Below are positions 22,335-28,458 of a stretch of DNA of 64,000 nt, in pieces. Source of the DNA: an uncultured Pelagibacteraceae bacterium (lineage in GTDB: Bacteria; Pseudomonadota; Alphaproteobacteria; Pelagibacterales; Pelagibacteraceae); the NCBI GenBank assembly GCA_902629935.1, contig CACOSU010000003.1, forward strand, positions 97,695 through 161,694, in the 5' to 3' direction. The notes under the pieces are model-generated. The model worked only from the letters and a program-made list of their open reading frames with translations, searched no databases and was not told the DNA's origin. A program made the position numbers and the translations under genes. Numbering within the stretch: the first letter of the stretch is position 1; every line of letters starts with the position of its first letter.

Positions 22335-22597
22335 AACGTTGGTTTTCCAACTACGACGATAAACGAATTTCGTAATAACCATTGCGGACGTGGGGGCAGT
22401 ACCCACCACCTCCACCATTACAACTTATGGGGGTGAACTAGATTCGACGGGTGACTAAAGGTTATTCTTTCGTTCGGGATTGTTCCACCGTAACGGGCTA
22501 TTTTATAATTGCTAACGAAAGTTATGCACTTGCTGCCTAATTAACCTAGTTAATTAAGCAAACGGGGTTCGGGGCACCTGGCAACAGAACGCCCCTA
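22335..22597 (+). ncRNA. ssrA: Two-piece (circularly permuted) tmRNA, ssrA
   Basis: Rescues stalled ribosomes. The acceptor piece comes first: a T-arm-like stem GTGGG/CCCAC and the 3' end CACCTCCACCA at 22407-22417. After an 11-nt spacer that is removed, the coding piece starts with GGGGGTG (22429-22435), which pairs with 22407-22413, followed by the signature GATTCGACGG. The tag frame at 22511-22540 reads ANESYALAA then TAA. The 3' part folds with GGGGC (22571-22575) against GCCCC (22591-22595). The 5' end (about 22335) and 3' end are estimates. The mobile element is inserted at its 3' end. Confidence 0.93.
22583..22595 (+). repeat. attL: left 13-bp attachment repeat inside ssrA
   Basis: AACAGAACGCCCC, the loop and 3' strand of the last tmRNA stem. 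It is identical to 31996-32008. Because the left copy completes the stem GGGGC/GCCCC, integration leaves the RNA intact. Confidence 0.85.
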
Positions 22598-22641
22598 AAA
22601 AACAATTACCCTTTATTTTTCAATAATAATTTTTTTATAAC

Positions 22642-22676
22642 TTCAACGAAGTTTTCAACGAAGTTTCAACGAAGTT
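22642..22676 (+). repeat. Left arm-type repeats (three TTCAACGAAGTT units)
   Basis: Exact TTCAACGAAGTT units start at 22642, 22654 and 22665. The first, extended leftward, is a near palindrome AACTTC-AAC-GAAGTT. The same core recurs at the right end of the element. Spaced repeats inside both ends are the usual layout of integrase arm-binding sites; that role is inferred. Confidence 0.7.
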
Positions 22677-22798
22677 ATAAACACGAAAACTGCCCGTCCA
22701 GAGTAGATATGATACATACTACTCAAAAGTGATTTAACCCTATCCTACACATCTTAAAACAAGTTCTACAAATAGAACATTTCTACTCTTAAACTGAC

Positions 22799-22868
22799 CT
22801 TTACGCCACTAGCGTAAAGATAATCAAACTTTACGAAAGTTATACGCCACAAGATAATCTCTGGCGTA
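22799..22868. repeat. Cluster of three stem-loops with TACGCCA motifs
   Basis: Stem 1 is CTTTACGC/GCGTAAAG (22799-22819, 5-nt loop). Stem 2 is AACTTT/AAAGTT (22827-22841, 3-nt loop). Stem 3 is TACGCCA/TGGCGTA (22843-22868, 12-nt loop). The ACGCCA core occurs in both directions. Such packing just upstream of a promoter-like element suits a replication origin or an operator; which one cannot be told. Confidence 0.5.
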
Positions 22869-22881
22869 AAACTTCTTCTTT

Positions 22882-22889
22882 TATAAATA
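22882..22889 (+). promoter_or_regulatory. T4 late-promoter-like element TATAAATA (copy 1)
   Basis: TATAAATACTAATGAAG matches the T4-family late promoter (TATAAATA followed by a CTATT-like stretch). There is no TTGACA-like hexamer 17 bp upstream, as expected for a late promoter. The following ATGAAGATATGAGA is shared with copy 2. The octamer alone is not rare in AT-rich DNA, so the paired arrangement carries the evidence. Confidence 0.5.
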
Positions 22890-23029
22890 CTAATGAAGAT
22901 ATGAGATTACTTCATTTTAAATAGTAAAAAAAATAGGTTAGCGGGAGTGGTATAAGTGAAACATTTATCGGTAAAAAGAAATCTCTAAAATAAGTTTATA
23001 TCACTCCGTTAAAATCACTACCTAATTTT

Positions 23030-23037
23030 TATAAATA
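23030..23037 (+). promoter_or_regulatory. T4 late-promoter-like element TATAAATA (copy 2)
   Basis: Second TATAAATA, 148 bp after the first and again followed by AATGAAGATATGAGA. It points toward the rightward genes beginning at 23182. These are the only two occurrences on either strand that I found by reading the element. Confidence 0.5.
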
Positions 23038-23181
23038 TAAATGAAGATATGAGAAGATAATATTTTCACTTTAAAATGCTCACGGCAATTAAAGTTAATT
23101 AACATAAACTTATTTCTATTTAGAAATAGGTTTGGTCGCTGTTTGAGTGAGCACGAACAGAAATGAATAGAAGGAAAAGTA

Positions 23182-23988
23182 ATGAATATAATTACAAAAG
23201 ATATAAAGACAATTAAAGATTTACGAAAGTATGTAAATTCAATTGATTGGTATAACAAAAAGTGGAACGAAAAAGATGCTGACGAAATCAATGAACAATC
23301 TGCTAATAACTTGCTAGTTAGAAGAGATGATGAAAAAACATTTGGGTTAGCAGAGGCATTTTTCAAATCCACAATCAGTAAAAAACTACAAGCGAAAACT
23401 TATAAGTTGCCTTGGGGAACATCACAAGTTTCGTTAGATAGAAGATACAGATATAGTGAAGTAGCAGAAAGATTGGGTAAAGAGATACACAAAGAATATA
23501 AAGATAGTGACCAATCATTAAGATGTTATTACCTAAAAAATAAAGCAGGGTATTCTACTTATGATATTAGCGATGTTTTTATCTATGCCAACGAATATAC
23601 AGATGAAATAGTATATGTGTCATACGATAGAAAAGATATTTGGTGGAATAATTTTTTCAAAGAATGTTTAGACGCTACAATTCCAAATAACTTTGATGAA
23701 TTAAACCGAATTAAGAAATTTAATCTTGTATTAAGAAAAGACGAGTTCAAAACAATTTCTTGTGAAGGTAAAACTTTCAAAGAGGCATTAGATAATTTTT
23801 ATAACACTAATAAAGATTTTAATGCTGAACACGAAAGTGAATATCAAAGAATGCCTAATACTTGGTTTGTTTGGGGAACAACTGCTTTAGAGAAGTTGCC
23901 TGAAAATGAAAGTATCGTCGGTCATAAAGACATAAAAGAAAAAAGATATGTTTATGAAGACGCTAGAGAGATTGGCGATTTACGATAA
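23182..23988 (+). CDS. Hypothetical protein, first gene of the element
   Basis: A 268-residue soluble protein that I do not recognise. It has no signal peptide or membrane segment, is rich in Lys, Glu, Asp, Tyr and Trp, and contains a basic stretch SLDRRYRYSEVAERLGKEI near residues 84-102. A clear ribosome binding site AGAAGGA precedes the ATG. It lies just downstream of the stem-loop cluster and the two TATAAATA elements, and its stop directly abuts the next gene, so the two are likely one transcript. Position suggests replication or regulation, but nothing in the sequence shows it. Confidence 0.75.
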   Translation: MNIITKDIKTIKDLRKYVNSIDWYNKKWNEKDADEINEQSANNLLVRRDDEKTFGLAEAFFKSTISKKLQAKTYKLPWGTSQVSLDRRYRYSEVAERLGKEIHKEYKDSDQSLRCYYLKNKAGYSTYDISDVFIYANEYTDEIVYVSYDRKDIWWNNFFKECLDATIPNNFDELNRIKKFNLVLRKDEFKTISCEGKTFKEALDNFYNTNKDFNAEHESEYQRMPNTWFVWGTTALEKLPENESIVGHKDIKEKRYVYEDAREIGDLR

Positions 23989-24462
23989 ATGACTAAAGAA
24001 GAGTTAAAGAATGCTCTTCTCAAAAAAGATAATAAGTTCGCCACCGATTACATTGTGGTGGCGAACACTTATATGAATATTAGTTTTAAGGAACTTACAC
24101 GAAAACTAGATTTGCTTAACGCTAAAGTGAATAAAAAACTTTTTAGATACTTTAGAAAGTATCCAGAGAAGAGAATACAATTTGCTTATAATCATCAAAG
24201 AGTGATTAACAACACTCACTCTCATTTGATTTTAAAAGTGCCAGATGAGTATTACCAACCTCATACTGAACTTTGTCATTTAAGAGATTTGATGTGGTTT
24301 AATTGGTGGCAATTAGACGACAGACACAACAGAAAATTTAGATTGTGGTTTCAAAAAGTTGATGATGAACCAACGAGTAAATTTTTTAATGTTAATTACG
24401 CTGTGAGAGAAAATAAAAAAGACACAGCACAGAATGACGAATTTCAATATGGAATTTTATAG
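23989..24462 (+). CDS. Possible HUH-type replication initiator / nickase
   Basis: A 157-residue protein. Residues 76-85 read THSHLILKVP, resembling the metal-binding HUH strand (His-x-His followed by hydrophobics) of rolling-circle Rep and related nickases; the middle residue is Ser rather than hydrophobic. Tyr137 in NVNYAVRENKK could be the nucleophile with nearby Arg/Lys. Before the motif come a beta-strand-like segment (21-28) and a helix (32-55), the right order for this fold. It starts immediately after the previous stop. Its 5' coding region holds a perfect 10-bp inverted repeat. Assignment is tentative. Confidence 0.45.
   Translation: MTKEELKNALLKKDNKFATDYIVVANTYMNISFKELTRKLDLLNAKVNKKLFRYFRKYPEKRIQFAYNHQRVINNTHSHLILKVPDEYYQPHTELCHLRDLMWFNWWQLDDRHNRKFRLWFQKVDDEPTSKFFNVNYAVRENKKDTAQNDEFQYGIL
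24036..24066. repeat. Perfect 10-bp inverted repeat GTTCGCCACC / GGTGGCGAAC
   Basis: Arms 24036-24045 and 24057-24066 with an 11-nt loop, inside the start of the possible Rep gene. The core TTCGCCAC/GTGGCGAA is shared with the hairpin at 29883-29907. It could be a nick site or a regulatory hairpin. Confidence 0.6.
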
Positions 24463-24475
24463 AAGAGAGGAAAAA

Positions 24476-24718
24476 ATGAATAAATGTATAACGAGAAAAC
24501 AAGGTAGTGAGGGAGTAATTAAAATCTCTCATTATTATATGAGTGAGATTGTTAGGTTATGTCTTTACACAATTAAAACGACAGACGAAACAAACTTACA
24601 AAATATAAGAAGTAAAAAGATATTAGCAAGAATACAGAAATACTTAATTCAGACAGGAAAGAATAAAGAAATTTTTGAAAAGTATAACGAAGAACCAAAA
24701 GGAAGATTACCGATATGA
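24476..24718 (+). CDS. Hypothetical small basic protein
   Basis: An 80-residue basic protein, not recognised. The ATG at 24476 is chosen because it has an AGAGAGG site just upstream; an in-frame ATG at 24434 would overlap the previous gene. There is no membrane segment or signal peptide; residues 22-62 look helical. The stop overlaps the next start (ATGA-type). Confidence 0.6.
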   Translation: MNKCITRKQGSEGVIKISHYYMSEIVRLCLYTIKTTDETNLQNIRSKKILARIQKYLIQTGKNKEIFEKYNEEPKGRLPI

Positions 24719-24876
24719 TAACACAAAAAATAAGAACAATGATGTCCGAAGTAGATAGACACATTTCAAAAAAAGAACGACTAAAGGCAATGACAAAGAT
24801 TGAGGACATTGTTGAGGAGTTCAATAAAGTCAAACAAGAACAAATGACCAAAGCAAAACAGGAGAAAAAAATATGA
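24715..24876 (+). CDS. Hypothetical 53-residue helical protein
   Basis: A short charged protein (MITQKIRTMMSEVD... ending KAKQEKKI) predicted by eye to be largely alpha-helical. Its ATG overlaps the stop of the gene before (ATGA) and its TGA overlaps the next ATG (ATATGA), the coupling pattern of this operon. That tight nesting is the main reason to accept such a small gene. Function unknown. Confidence 0.55.
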   Translation: MITQKIRTMMSEVDRHISKKERLKAMTKIEDIVEEFNKVKQEQMTKAKQEKKI

Positions 24877-25256
24877 GTTTAATACCAATGAATGTTGAGC
24901 AGATGAGAAGAAAGGCATTAGAAAACTCAAAAGCAAAACAACAACAACAAAAAGATTTTGAAAATCAAGTTAATCAAATGTCAAAGCACAATGTTGGTGG
25001 TTTATATGATGTAAGACAAATAATGAAATCACAGCAATTCAAAGAGCAAAAGAACCATTACAATATTGAACAAGCAAGAAGTGAGTTAGAGGATTTATTA
25101 CAAGCAAATCGTCTATACAAATTCTCACACGATACAGAGGAATTTATTAAAAAGATTTCTGGTAGAGAGGCAGATAGTTATACTATTAGAGAAACTGGTA
25201 AATTCATTTCTGAATTGATTAACGAAATAAAAGCAAAATACGAAGTAAAAGAATAA
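24873..25256 (+). CDS. Hypothetical Gln/Lys-rich protein
   Basis: A 127-residue soluble protein, not recognised. The N-terminal half is a Lys/Gln-rich helix (residues 6-40, including a run of glutamines), the C-terminal half is mixed with a likely helix at 100-125. It overlaps the gene before by 4 bp and has the purine-rich site AGGAG upstream. It is the last of the coupled run of genes from 23182. Confidence 0.65.
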   Translation: MSLIPMNVEQMRRKALENSKAKQQQQKDFENQVNQMSKHNVGGLYDVRQIMKSQQFKEQKNHYNIEQARSELEDLLQANRLYKFSHDTEEFIKKISGREADSYTIRETGKFISELINEIKAKYEVKE

Positions 25257-25266
25257 TCTCTCCCTA

Positions 25267-25504
25267 GAATGAATAAATTCAAAACAAATAACTAGAGGAT
25301 AAAAATATGTTTATTAACAATACACAAACACCAATAAGACAATTCAAAACTAAAGTGAATTTAACAATTAACCCTAAAATCTATGAGCAATTTAAACAAG
25401 TTGCCGAGAAAAGATTACAACCTAAATCGTGGGTGATTGAGAATATGATGAAATCTTACATTTTAGAAACGAATAAATAGTAATAAGAACGAATTTATTC
25501 ATTC
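25267..25504. repeat. 14-bp inverted repeat flanking the RHH gene
   Basis: GAATGAATAAATTC at 25267-25280 and its exact reverse complement GAATTTATTCATTC at 25491-25504 bracket the ribbon-helix-helix gene. The downstream arm also forms a local hairpin with GAATAAAT at 25471-25478. Such sites could be operators bound by the encoded protein; that is inference. Confidence 0.6.
25307..25480 (+). CDS. Ribbon-helix-helix (CopG/Arc-like) DNA-binding protein
   Basis: A 57-residue protein. Residues 14-22 (KTKVNLTIN) form the N-terminal strand, followed by helix A (PKIYEQFKQVAEKR) and helix B (SWVIENMMKSYIL), the standard RHH layout. A site AGAGGAT lies 8 bp before the ATG. It is flanked by 14-bp inverted repeats. 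A small dimeric repressor controlling the element is the likely role. Confidence 0.7.
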   Translation: MFINNTQTPIRQFKTKVNLTINPKIYEQFKQVAEKRLQPKSWVIENMMKSYILETNK

Positions 25505-25516
25505 ACTTCTAGCAAT

Positions 25517-25574
25517 GGGGCAGTATTCTTCAAAGTCTTCATATCTTTAAACTTTGTATCGTTAAAACTGCCCC
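25517..25574. terminator. Structured region between convergent genes
   Basis: GGGGCAGT (25517-25524) pairs with ACTGCCCC (25567-25574), enclosing a second stem CAAAGT/ACTTTG (25531-25536, 25551-25556). It lies between the + strand RHH gene and the end of the minus-strand cargo operon, so a two-way terminator is the simplest view. There is only a weak U tract (TTTGTGATTT) on the + side; a structured small RNA is an alternative. Confidence 0.5.
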
Positions 25575-25582
25575 TTTGTGAT

Positions 25583-26023
25583 TTAAGAGATTTTATATTC
25601 TAAAAGAACCATTGTTCGCCAACCATTCTTCTCTTTTAAAACTTTCTTATGAACGATTTTATAACCAGCGATAGATACTTCTTCTAATTTACTATCAGCA
25701 GTTAAGTCGTAAGTTTTAGTAATACCCTTTCCATTTTCTTTATGAGTTATTACCTCATTACTTACTAATGAGTGTTGAGTAATATCCGCTATTTTTATCT
25801 TGGCACTCAACACTGCTTTGGATTCGGAAATATTTAAATCCTTACTCCAACCATTTCCACACACCTTGATAACTCTATCTGTCTGTTTGTTTTTATTACA
25901 ATACAAGTTAATGAATTTTTGTAAGTCATCTGGACTTGTAATTGTTTTCTTATTCTTAACATATGAACTATTGGTACAATTACTCATCATTAACCCAATA
26001 ATCATTATTAGTATTATTCTCAT
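25583..26023 (-). CDS. Putative lipoprotein of the cargo operon (LPP20-like)
   Basis: A 146-residue protein with a hydrophobic N-terminus and Cys16 in MMSNC, a possible but atypical lipobox (Asn at -1). The body has a strand-helix pattern with SESKAVLSAKIKIADI followed by a C-terminal YKIVHKKVLKEKNGWRTMVLLEYKI, resembling LPP20/LPP-like envelope proteins. A GGAGG site precedes the ATG, which comes one base after the stop of the gene before. It is probably exported; its role is unknown. Confidence 0.6.
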   Translation of the reverse strand: MRIILIMIIGLMMSNCTNSSYVKNKKTITSPDDLQKFINLYCNKNKQTDRVIKVCGNGWSKDLNISESKAVLSAKIKIADITQHSLVSNEVITHKENGKGITKTYDLTADSKLEEVSIAGYKIVHKKVLKEKNGWRTMVLLEYKIS

Positions 26024-26266
26024 TTAACCTCCTGTTATTGAGAAAACAAAAATCACAGCATTCCAAAACAATTCATTACCTTGTTCCGAATACATTAAGT
26101 CGTGCCAGAAACCATTACTCATATGAACGGTTTCATTACACACTTTGATTTCTTTTGTTGAAACGATTACTCCATTTTCTGTAATCGTTTCTGTTTTGTA
26201 GGAACATTCATCAGCATTTACTGATTGAATGAATATGAAAAGAAAAATTATAATTCGTTTGACCAT
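26024..26266 (-). CDS. Small exported protein of the cargo operon
   Basis: An 80-residue protein with a clear signal peptide (about 1-18, cleavage after VNA). The mature part has two cysteines (DECSYKTE..., KVCNETV) that could form a disulfide and a hydrophobic C-terminus (FWNAVIFVFSITGG). It overlaps the preceding gene by 19 bp. Not recognised. Confidence 0.55.
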   Translation of the reverse strand: MVKRIIIFLFIFIQSVNADECSYKTETITENGVIVSTKEIKVCNETVHMSNGFWHDLMYSEQGNELFWNAVIFVFSITGG

Positions 26267-26502
26267 AACTTCTCTTTCTTCTTTTGACTTAACTCAAATT
26301 GTAATTGATTAAGAATGGCGTCCATTAAATTAAAGAAAGCAATATGAACTTCTTGTTCAAAAATAGATTTTCTACATTCGTCAGTTTTACAATTAGTTAA
26401 AACATTTGTTATTACCATTTGATAATACTCGTTTGATTTACCAAAGGCGTGAGTTGTAAAAGTTAATAGAAACAAAAATACTATCGTCTTAATTAACTTC
26501 AT
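26248..26502 (-). CDS. Small exported protein of the cargo operon
   Basis: An 84-residue protein with an N-terminal signal peptide (about 1-21, MKLIKTIVFLFLLTFTTHAFG). The mature part is helical with two cysteines (NCKTDECRKS). Its ATG overlaps the stop of the zinc-ribbon-like gene (ATGA). Not recognised. Confidence 0.55.
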   Translation of the reverse strand: MKLIKTIVFLFLLTFTTHAFGKSNEYYQMVITNVLTNCKTDECRKSIFEQEVHIAFFNLMDAILNQLQFELSQKKKEKLWSNEL

Positions 26503-26714
26503 TTCAATTTACCCCCTTTCTTAAAATCATAAAAATCCAAATCATCAGCAACACTTTGAGAAATTTCTTTTATGATTTTCTCTTCTCTTCTTTTTTCACA
26601 TTGAGAACACAAGGTATAACCAAGAGTGTTAGGATATTTTCTATTCAGAAATCTATCCCAATTAGACAACTCTTCATTACAATCGTAGCAAATAGGAATT
26701 ATTTCTATACTCAT
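26499..26714 (-). CDS. Small protein with two CxxC pairs (zinc-ribbon-like)
   Basis: With the ATG at 26714 the protein has 71 residues. ICYDCNEE near the N-terminus and LCSQCEKR about 25 residues later give CxxC...CxxC, a likely zinc site. This start has an AAGGAG site 7 bp upstream and overlaps the recombinase stop (TAATG), so it is preferred over the ATG at 26759. Possible DNA-binding partner of the recombinase encoded just upstream. Confidence 0.6.
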   Translation of the reverse strand: MSIEIIPICYDCNEELSNWDRFLNRKYPNTLGYTLCSQCEKRREEKIIKEISQSVADDLDFYDFKKGGKLK

Positions 26715-27391
26715 TAAGCAACTCCTTGTAATTCTCGTTGAATTATTTTGTGTGTCCAAGACAAAGGAAACTTTTTACGAGTTGATTTAGAAATTTCTGA
26801 CGAGATTGTCCGATAACTCTTACCTTTCTTTCTCATCAAAACCATTTCTCTAATTATTTCTTGTTCTTTTTCTACAGGAACAAAAAAACCATTCTCATCT
26901 TTGTCATAACCAAAAGTCATCTTTCCACCAGAAAACTTATTTTCAGTTTTCATTCTTTCCTTATAACTTTTAATTTTTTGTGAAGTTTGTTCTGCCTGAA
27001 ATTGAGCAAAACAAGACAACATAGTTAAGAACACATTACCAATAGCGTCTGAACCAGTTGTTTCACAATTCAAATCAACGAAATGTAAATAGATTTTCTT
27101 CTTCTTAAATTTCTGAATAGTTTGAAGTAAAGACAAAGTGTTTCTACAAAATCTATCTAAATGAGAACAAATAATATGGTCATTTGTTTTAAGTTTTCTT
27201 AATAACTCATATGCCTTTTCTCTTCTTTCAAAAGGTATTTGACCACTACATTGTTCCTCTATTACTTCATCAACTATCAAATCTTTAATAGAGGCATAGT
27301 TTCTACATTTTTTGATTTGTGTTTCTCTACTACTGCCTTTTTCAAACGCTTCAGCATTACTATTTCTAGTATAAACATAAACTTTAGACAT
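26714..27391 (-). CDS. Serine recombinase (resolvase/invertase family)
   Basis: A 225-residue protein. The catalytic domain shows VYVYTRNSN with Ser11 in the nucleophile position (family YxRVS), SSRETQIKKC, the arginine motif SHLDRFCRN, and FAQFQAEQTSQKIKSYKERM leading into helix E. The C-terminal part (about 170-225: MRKKGKSYRTISSEI...) is a helix-turn-helix. An AAAGGAG site stands 6 bp before the ATG. It heads the minus-strand cargo operon. It may mobilise or invert DNA, or resolve dimers of the element. Confidence 0.88.
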   Translation of the reverse strand: MSKVYVYTRNSNAEAFEKGSSRETQIKKCRNYASIKDLIVDEVIEEQCSGQIPFERREKAYELLRKLKTNDHIICSHLDRFCRNTLSLLQTIQKFKKKKIYLHFVDLNCETTGSDAIGNVFLTMLSCFAQFQAEQTSQKIKSYKERMKTENKFSGGKMTFGYDKDENGFFVPVEKEQEIIREMVLMRKKGKSYRTISSEISKSTRKKFPLSWTHKIIQRELQGVA

Positions 27392-27483
27392 AAATTACTC
27401 CTTTCTTTAGGTGTTCAAGTTTATCAATCAATGAGAACACGCTAACAGGAAACCTTTAGGACACAAGGGAATTACCTTAACTT

Positions 27484-27512
27484 TTGACTATATTAGTGTT
27501 GGAAGTTAATAT
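27484..27512 (+). promoter_or_regulatory. Sigma-70 promoter of the second rightward gene group
   Basis: TTGACT (27484-27489), a 17-bp spacer, and TAATAT (27507-27512) form a near-consensus promoter, 43 bp before the ATG at 27556. It overlaps an upstream in-frame ATG at 27484, which argues against that longer start. Unlike the leader elements, this one looks host-type. Confidence 0.7.
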
Positions 27513-27555
27513 TTTTTTAGTTTATATTCATCTGGAAAGAGATATTTTAACGAAA

Positions 27556-28275
27556 ATGAAATTAACCTTTAGAGAACAACAACCAGTAAGATTGTGGTTT
27601 CTATATCTTCAAACTTGTTTAAGAGATGAAGTATTAAGTAAGAAAGTTAATAGAAACTTTTACAAAGATTGGCATTTAAATTCGGTTAAAACTCAAAAAT
27701 TCAATACTTGGATTAAATCTCATCAACATCTATTTACAAAAGAGTTTGAAAGTAAAATAAAACTATATCAAGGCAAGAGAACACCTAATTCATTACTTGT
27801 TGAAATACCTTTAGATTACACCGTTCAAAAAATACAAAGAGATATTGGTAAAGTAGTAAAAGGTAAGATAGCACAAAAACAAACTAATCAACGATTTCAA
27901 ATAACAGCGAAACAAAATCTTAAAATAGCACCATTTGATTACTTTCTTTATGCTTGGCAAACAAAGAGAAAATATGATGTGAGAAAAAAGAAAATTAAAC
28001 TAGAGGATATTTGGCATATTGTAGATAGACACATTAGAGCAAGACAAAGCAGAGTTAAATCTTGGTTAAAAGATAGAGAAGTTATTGACAAAAAAACAGG
28101 TAGAAAAAAATTCATTAAAGGCACAATAAAAAGAAGAGAGTTAAGTCGTTTTCATAATGAAGAACGAGGTGTAGTCAAAGCAAAAGCAATTGTAATTTCA
28201 AAAAATATTAAAAAGGCACAATCACTTTTAGAGAATGTATGTAAAGGTGTTTTTCCTGGTGACTATTCAATTTAA
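27556..28275 (+). CDS. Hypothetical basic protein
   Basis: A 239-residue, strongly basic soluble protein, not recognised. An N-terminal aromatic-rich segment (FYKDWHLNSVKTQKFNTW followed by KSHQHLF) may bind nucleic acid; the central part includes RKYDVRKKKIKLEDIWHI and the C-terminal third is Lys/Arg-dense. The start is placed at 27556 because a good promoter covers the stretch before it. It may be a DNA-binding replication or packaging factor, but this is inference from charge. Confidence 0.65.
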   Translation: MKLTFREQQPVRLWFLYLQTCLRDEVLSKKVNRNFYKDWHLNSVKTQKFNTWIKSHQHLFTKEFESKIKLYQGKRTPNSLLVEIPLDYTVQKIQRDIGKVVKGKIAQKQTNQRFQITAKQNLKIAPFDYFLYAWQTKRKYDVRKKKIKLEDIWHIVDRHIRARQSRVKSWLKDREVIDKKTGRKKFIKGTIKRRELSRFHNEERGVVKAKAIVISKNIKKAQSLLENVCKGVFPGDYSI

Positions 28276-28310
28276 TACTTTCCATTTAGAAATATCCATA
28301 TCAGTTAATT

Positions 28311-28348
28311 AAAAAGTATCCTCTGACGCTTATAGTGTCAGCGTTTAA
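28311..28348 (+). repeat. Upstream tandem repeat, copy 1
   Basis: AAAAAGTATCCTCTGAC... through GCGTTTAA, almost identical to copy 2 exactly 110 bp downstream. It contains a 7-bp hairpin CTGACGC/GTGTCAG. It is followed by a TTTATATTACT stretch that could be a -10. Likely an operator or duplicated promoter. Confidence 0.6.
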
Positions 28349-28420
28349 GGTAGTTTTCGCTAGTTAGTTTATATTACTAGTATGAACTTAATAATCGTAA
28401 AAACAATAAAGACAGAAACA

Positions 28421-28458
28421 AAAAAGTTTCCTCTGACACTCATAGCATCAGCGTTTAA
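28421..28458 (+). repeat. Upstream tandem repeat, copy 2
   Basis: AAAAAGTTTCCTCTGAC... through GCGTTTAA, the partner of 28311-28348. The hairpin here is weaker through base changes. It lies 75 bp before the next gene. The intervening sequence is also partly alike, so a 110-bp segment appears duplicated. Confidence 0.6.

Larger units (their letters stand above)
22597..23181 (+). other. Leader region of the element, no gene
   Basis: About 580 bp without a credible gene. It holds the left arm repeats (22642-22676), a cluster of three stem-loops (22799-22868), two TATAAATA elements (22882 and 23030) each followed by a shared AATGAAGATATGAGA stretch, and a short palindrome CTATTTAGAAATAG near 23117. 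It ends with a good ribosome binding site (AGAAGGA) for the first gene. It looks like a control and possibly replication-origin region. Confidence 0.6.

Noticed and set aside
23022..23372. Minus-strand open frame of 116 codons over the leader and first gene
   Set aside because: It is antisense to a gene with a good ribosome binding site and covers the control region; its hydrophobic content comes from AT-rich complement.
24573..24851. Minus-strand open frame of 92 codons with hydrophobic content
   Set aside because: It lies opposite two coupled + strand genes and has no supporting start site.
26715..26759. Longer start for the CxxC protein
   Set aside because: The ATG at 26714 has an AAGGAG at good spacing and couples to the recombinase stop.
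27484..27555. Longer start for the basic protein gene
   Set aside because: The extra codons overlap a near-consensus promoter; the ATG at 27556 is more plausible.
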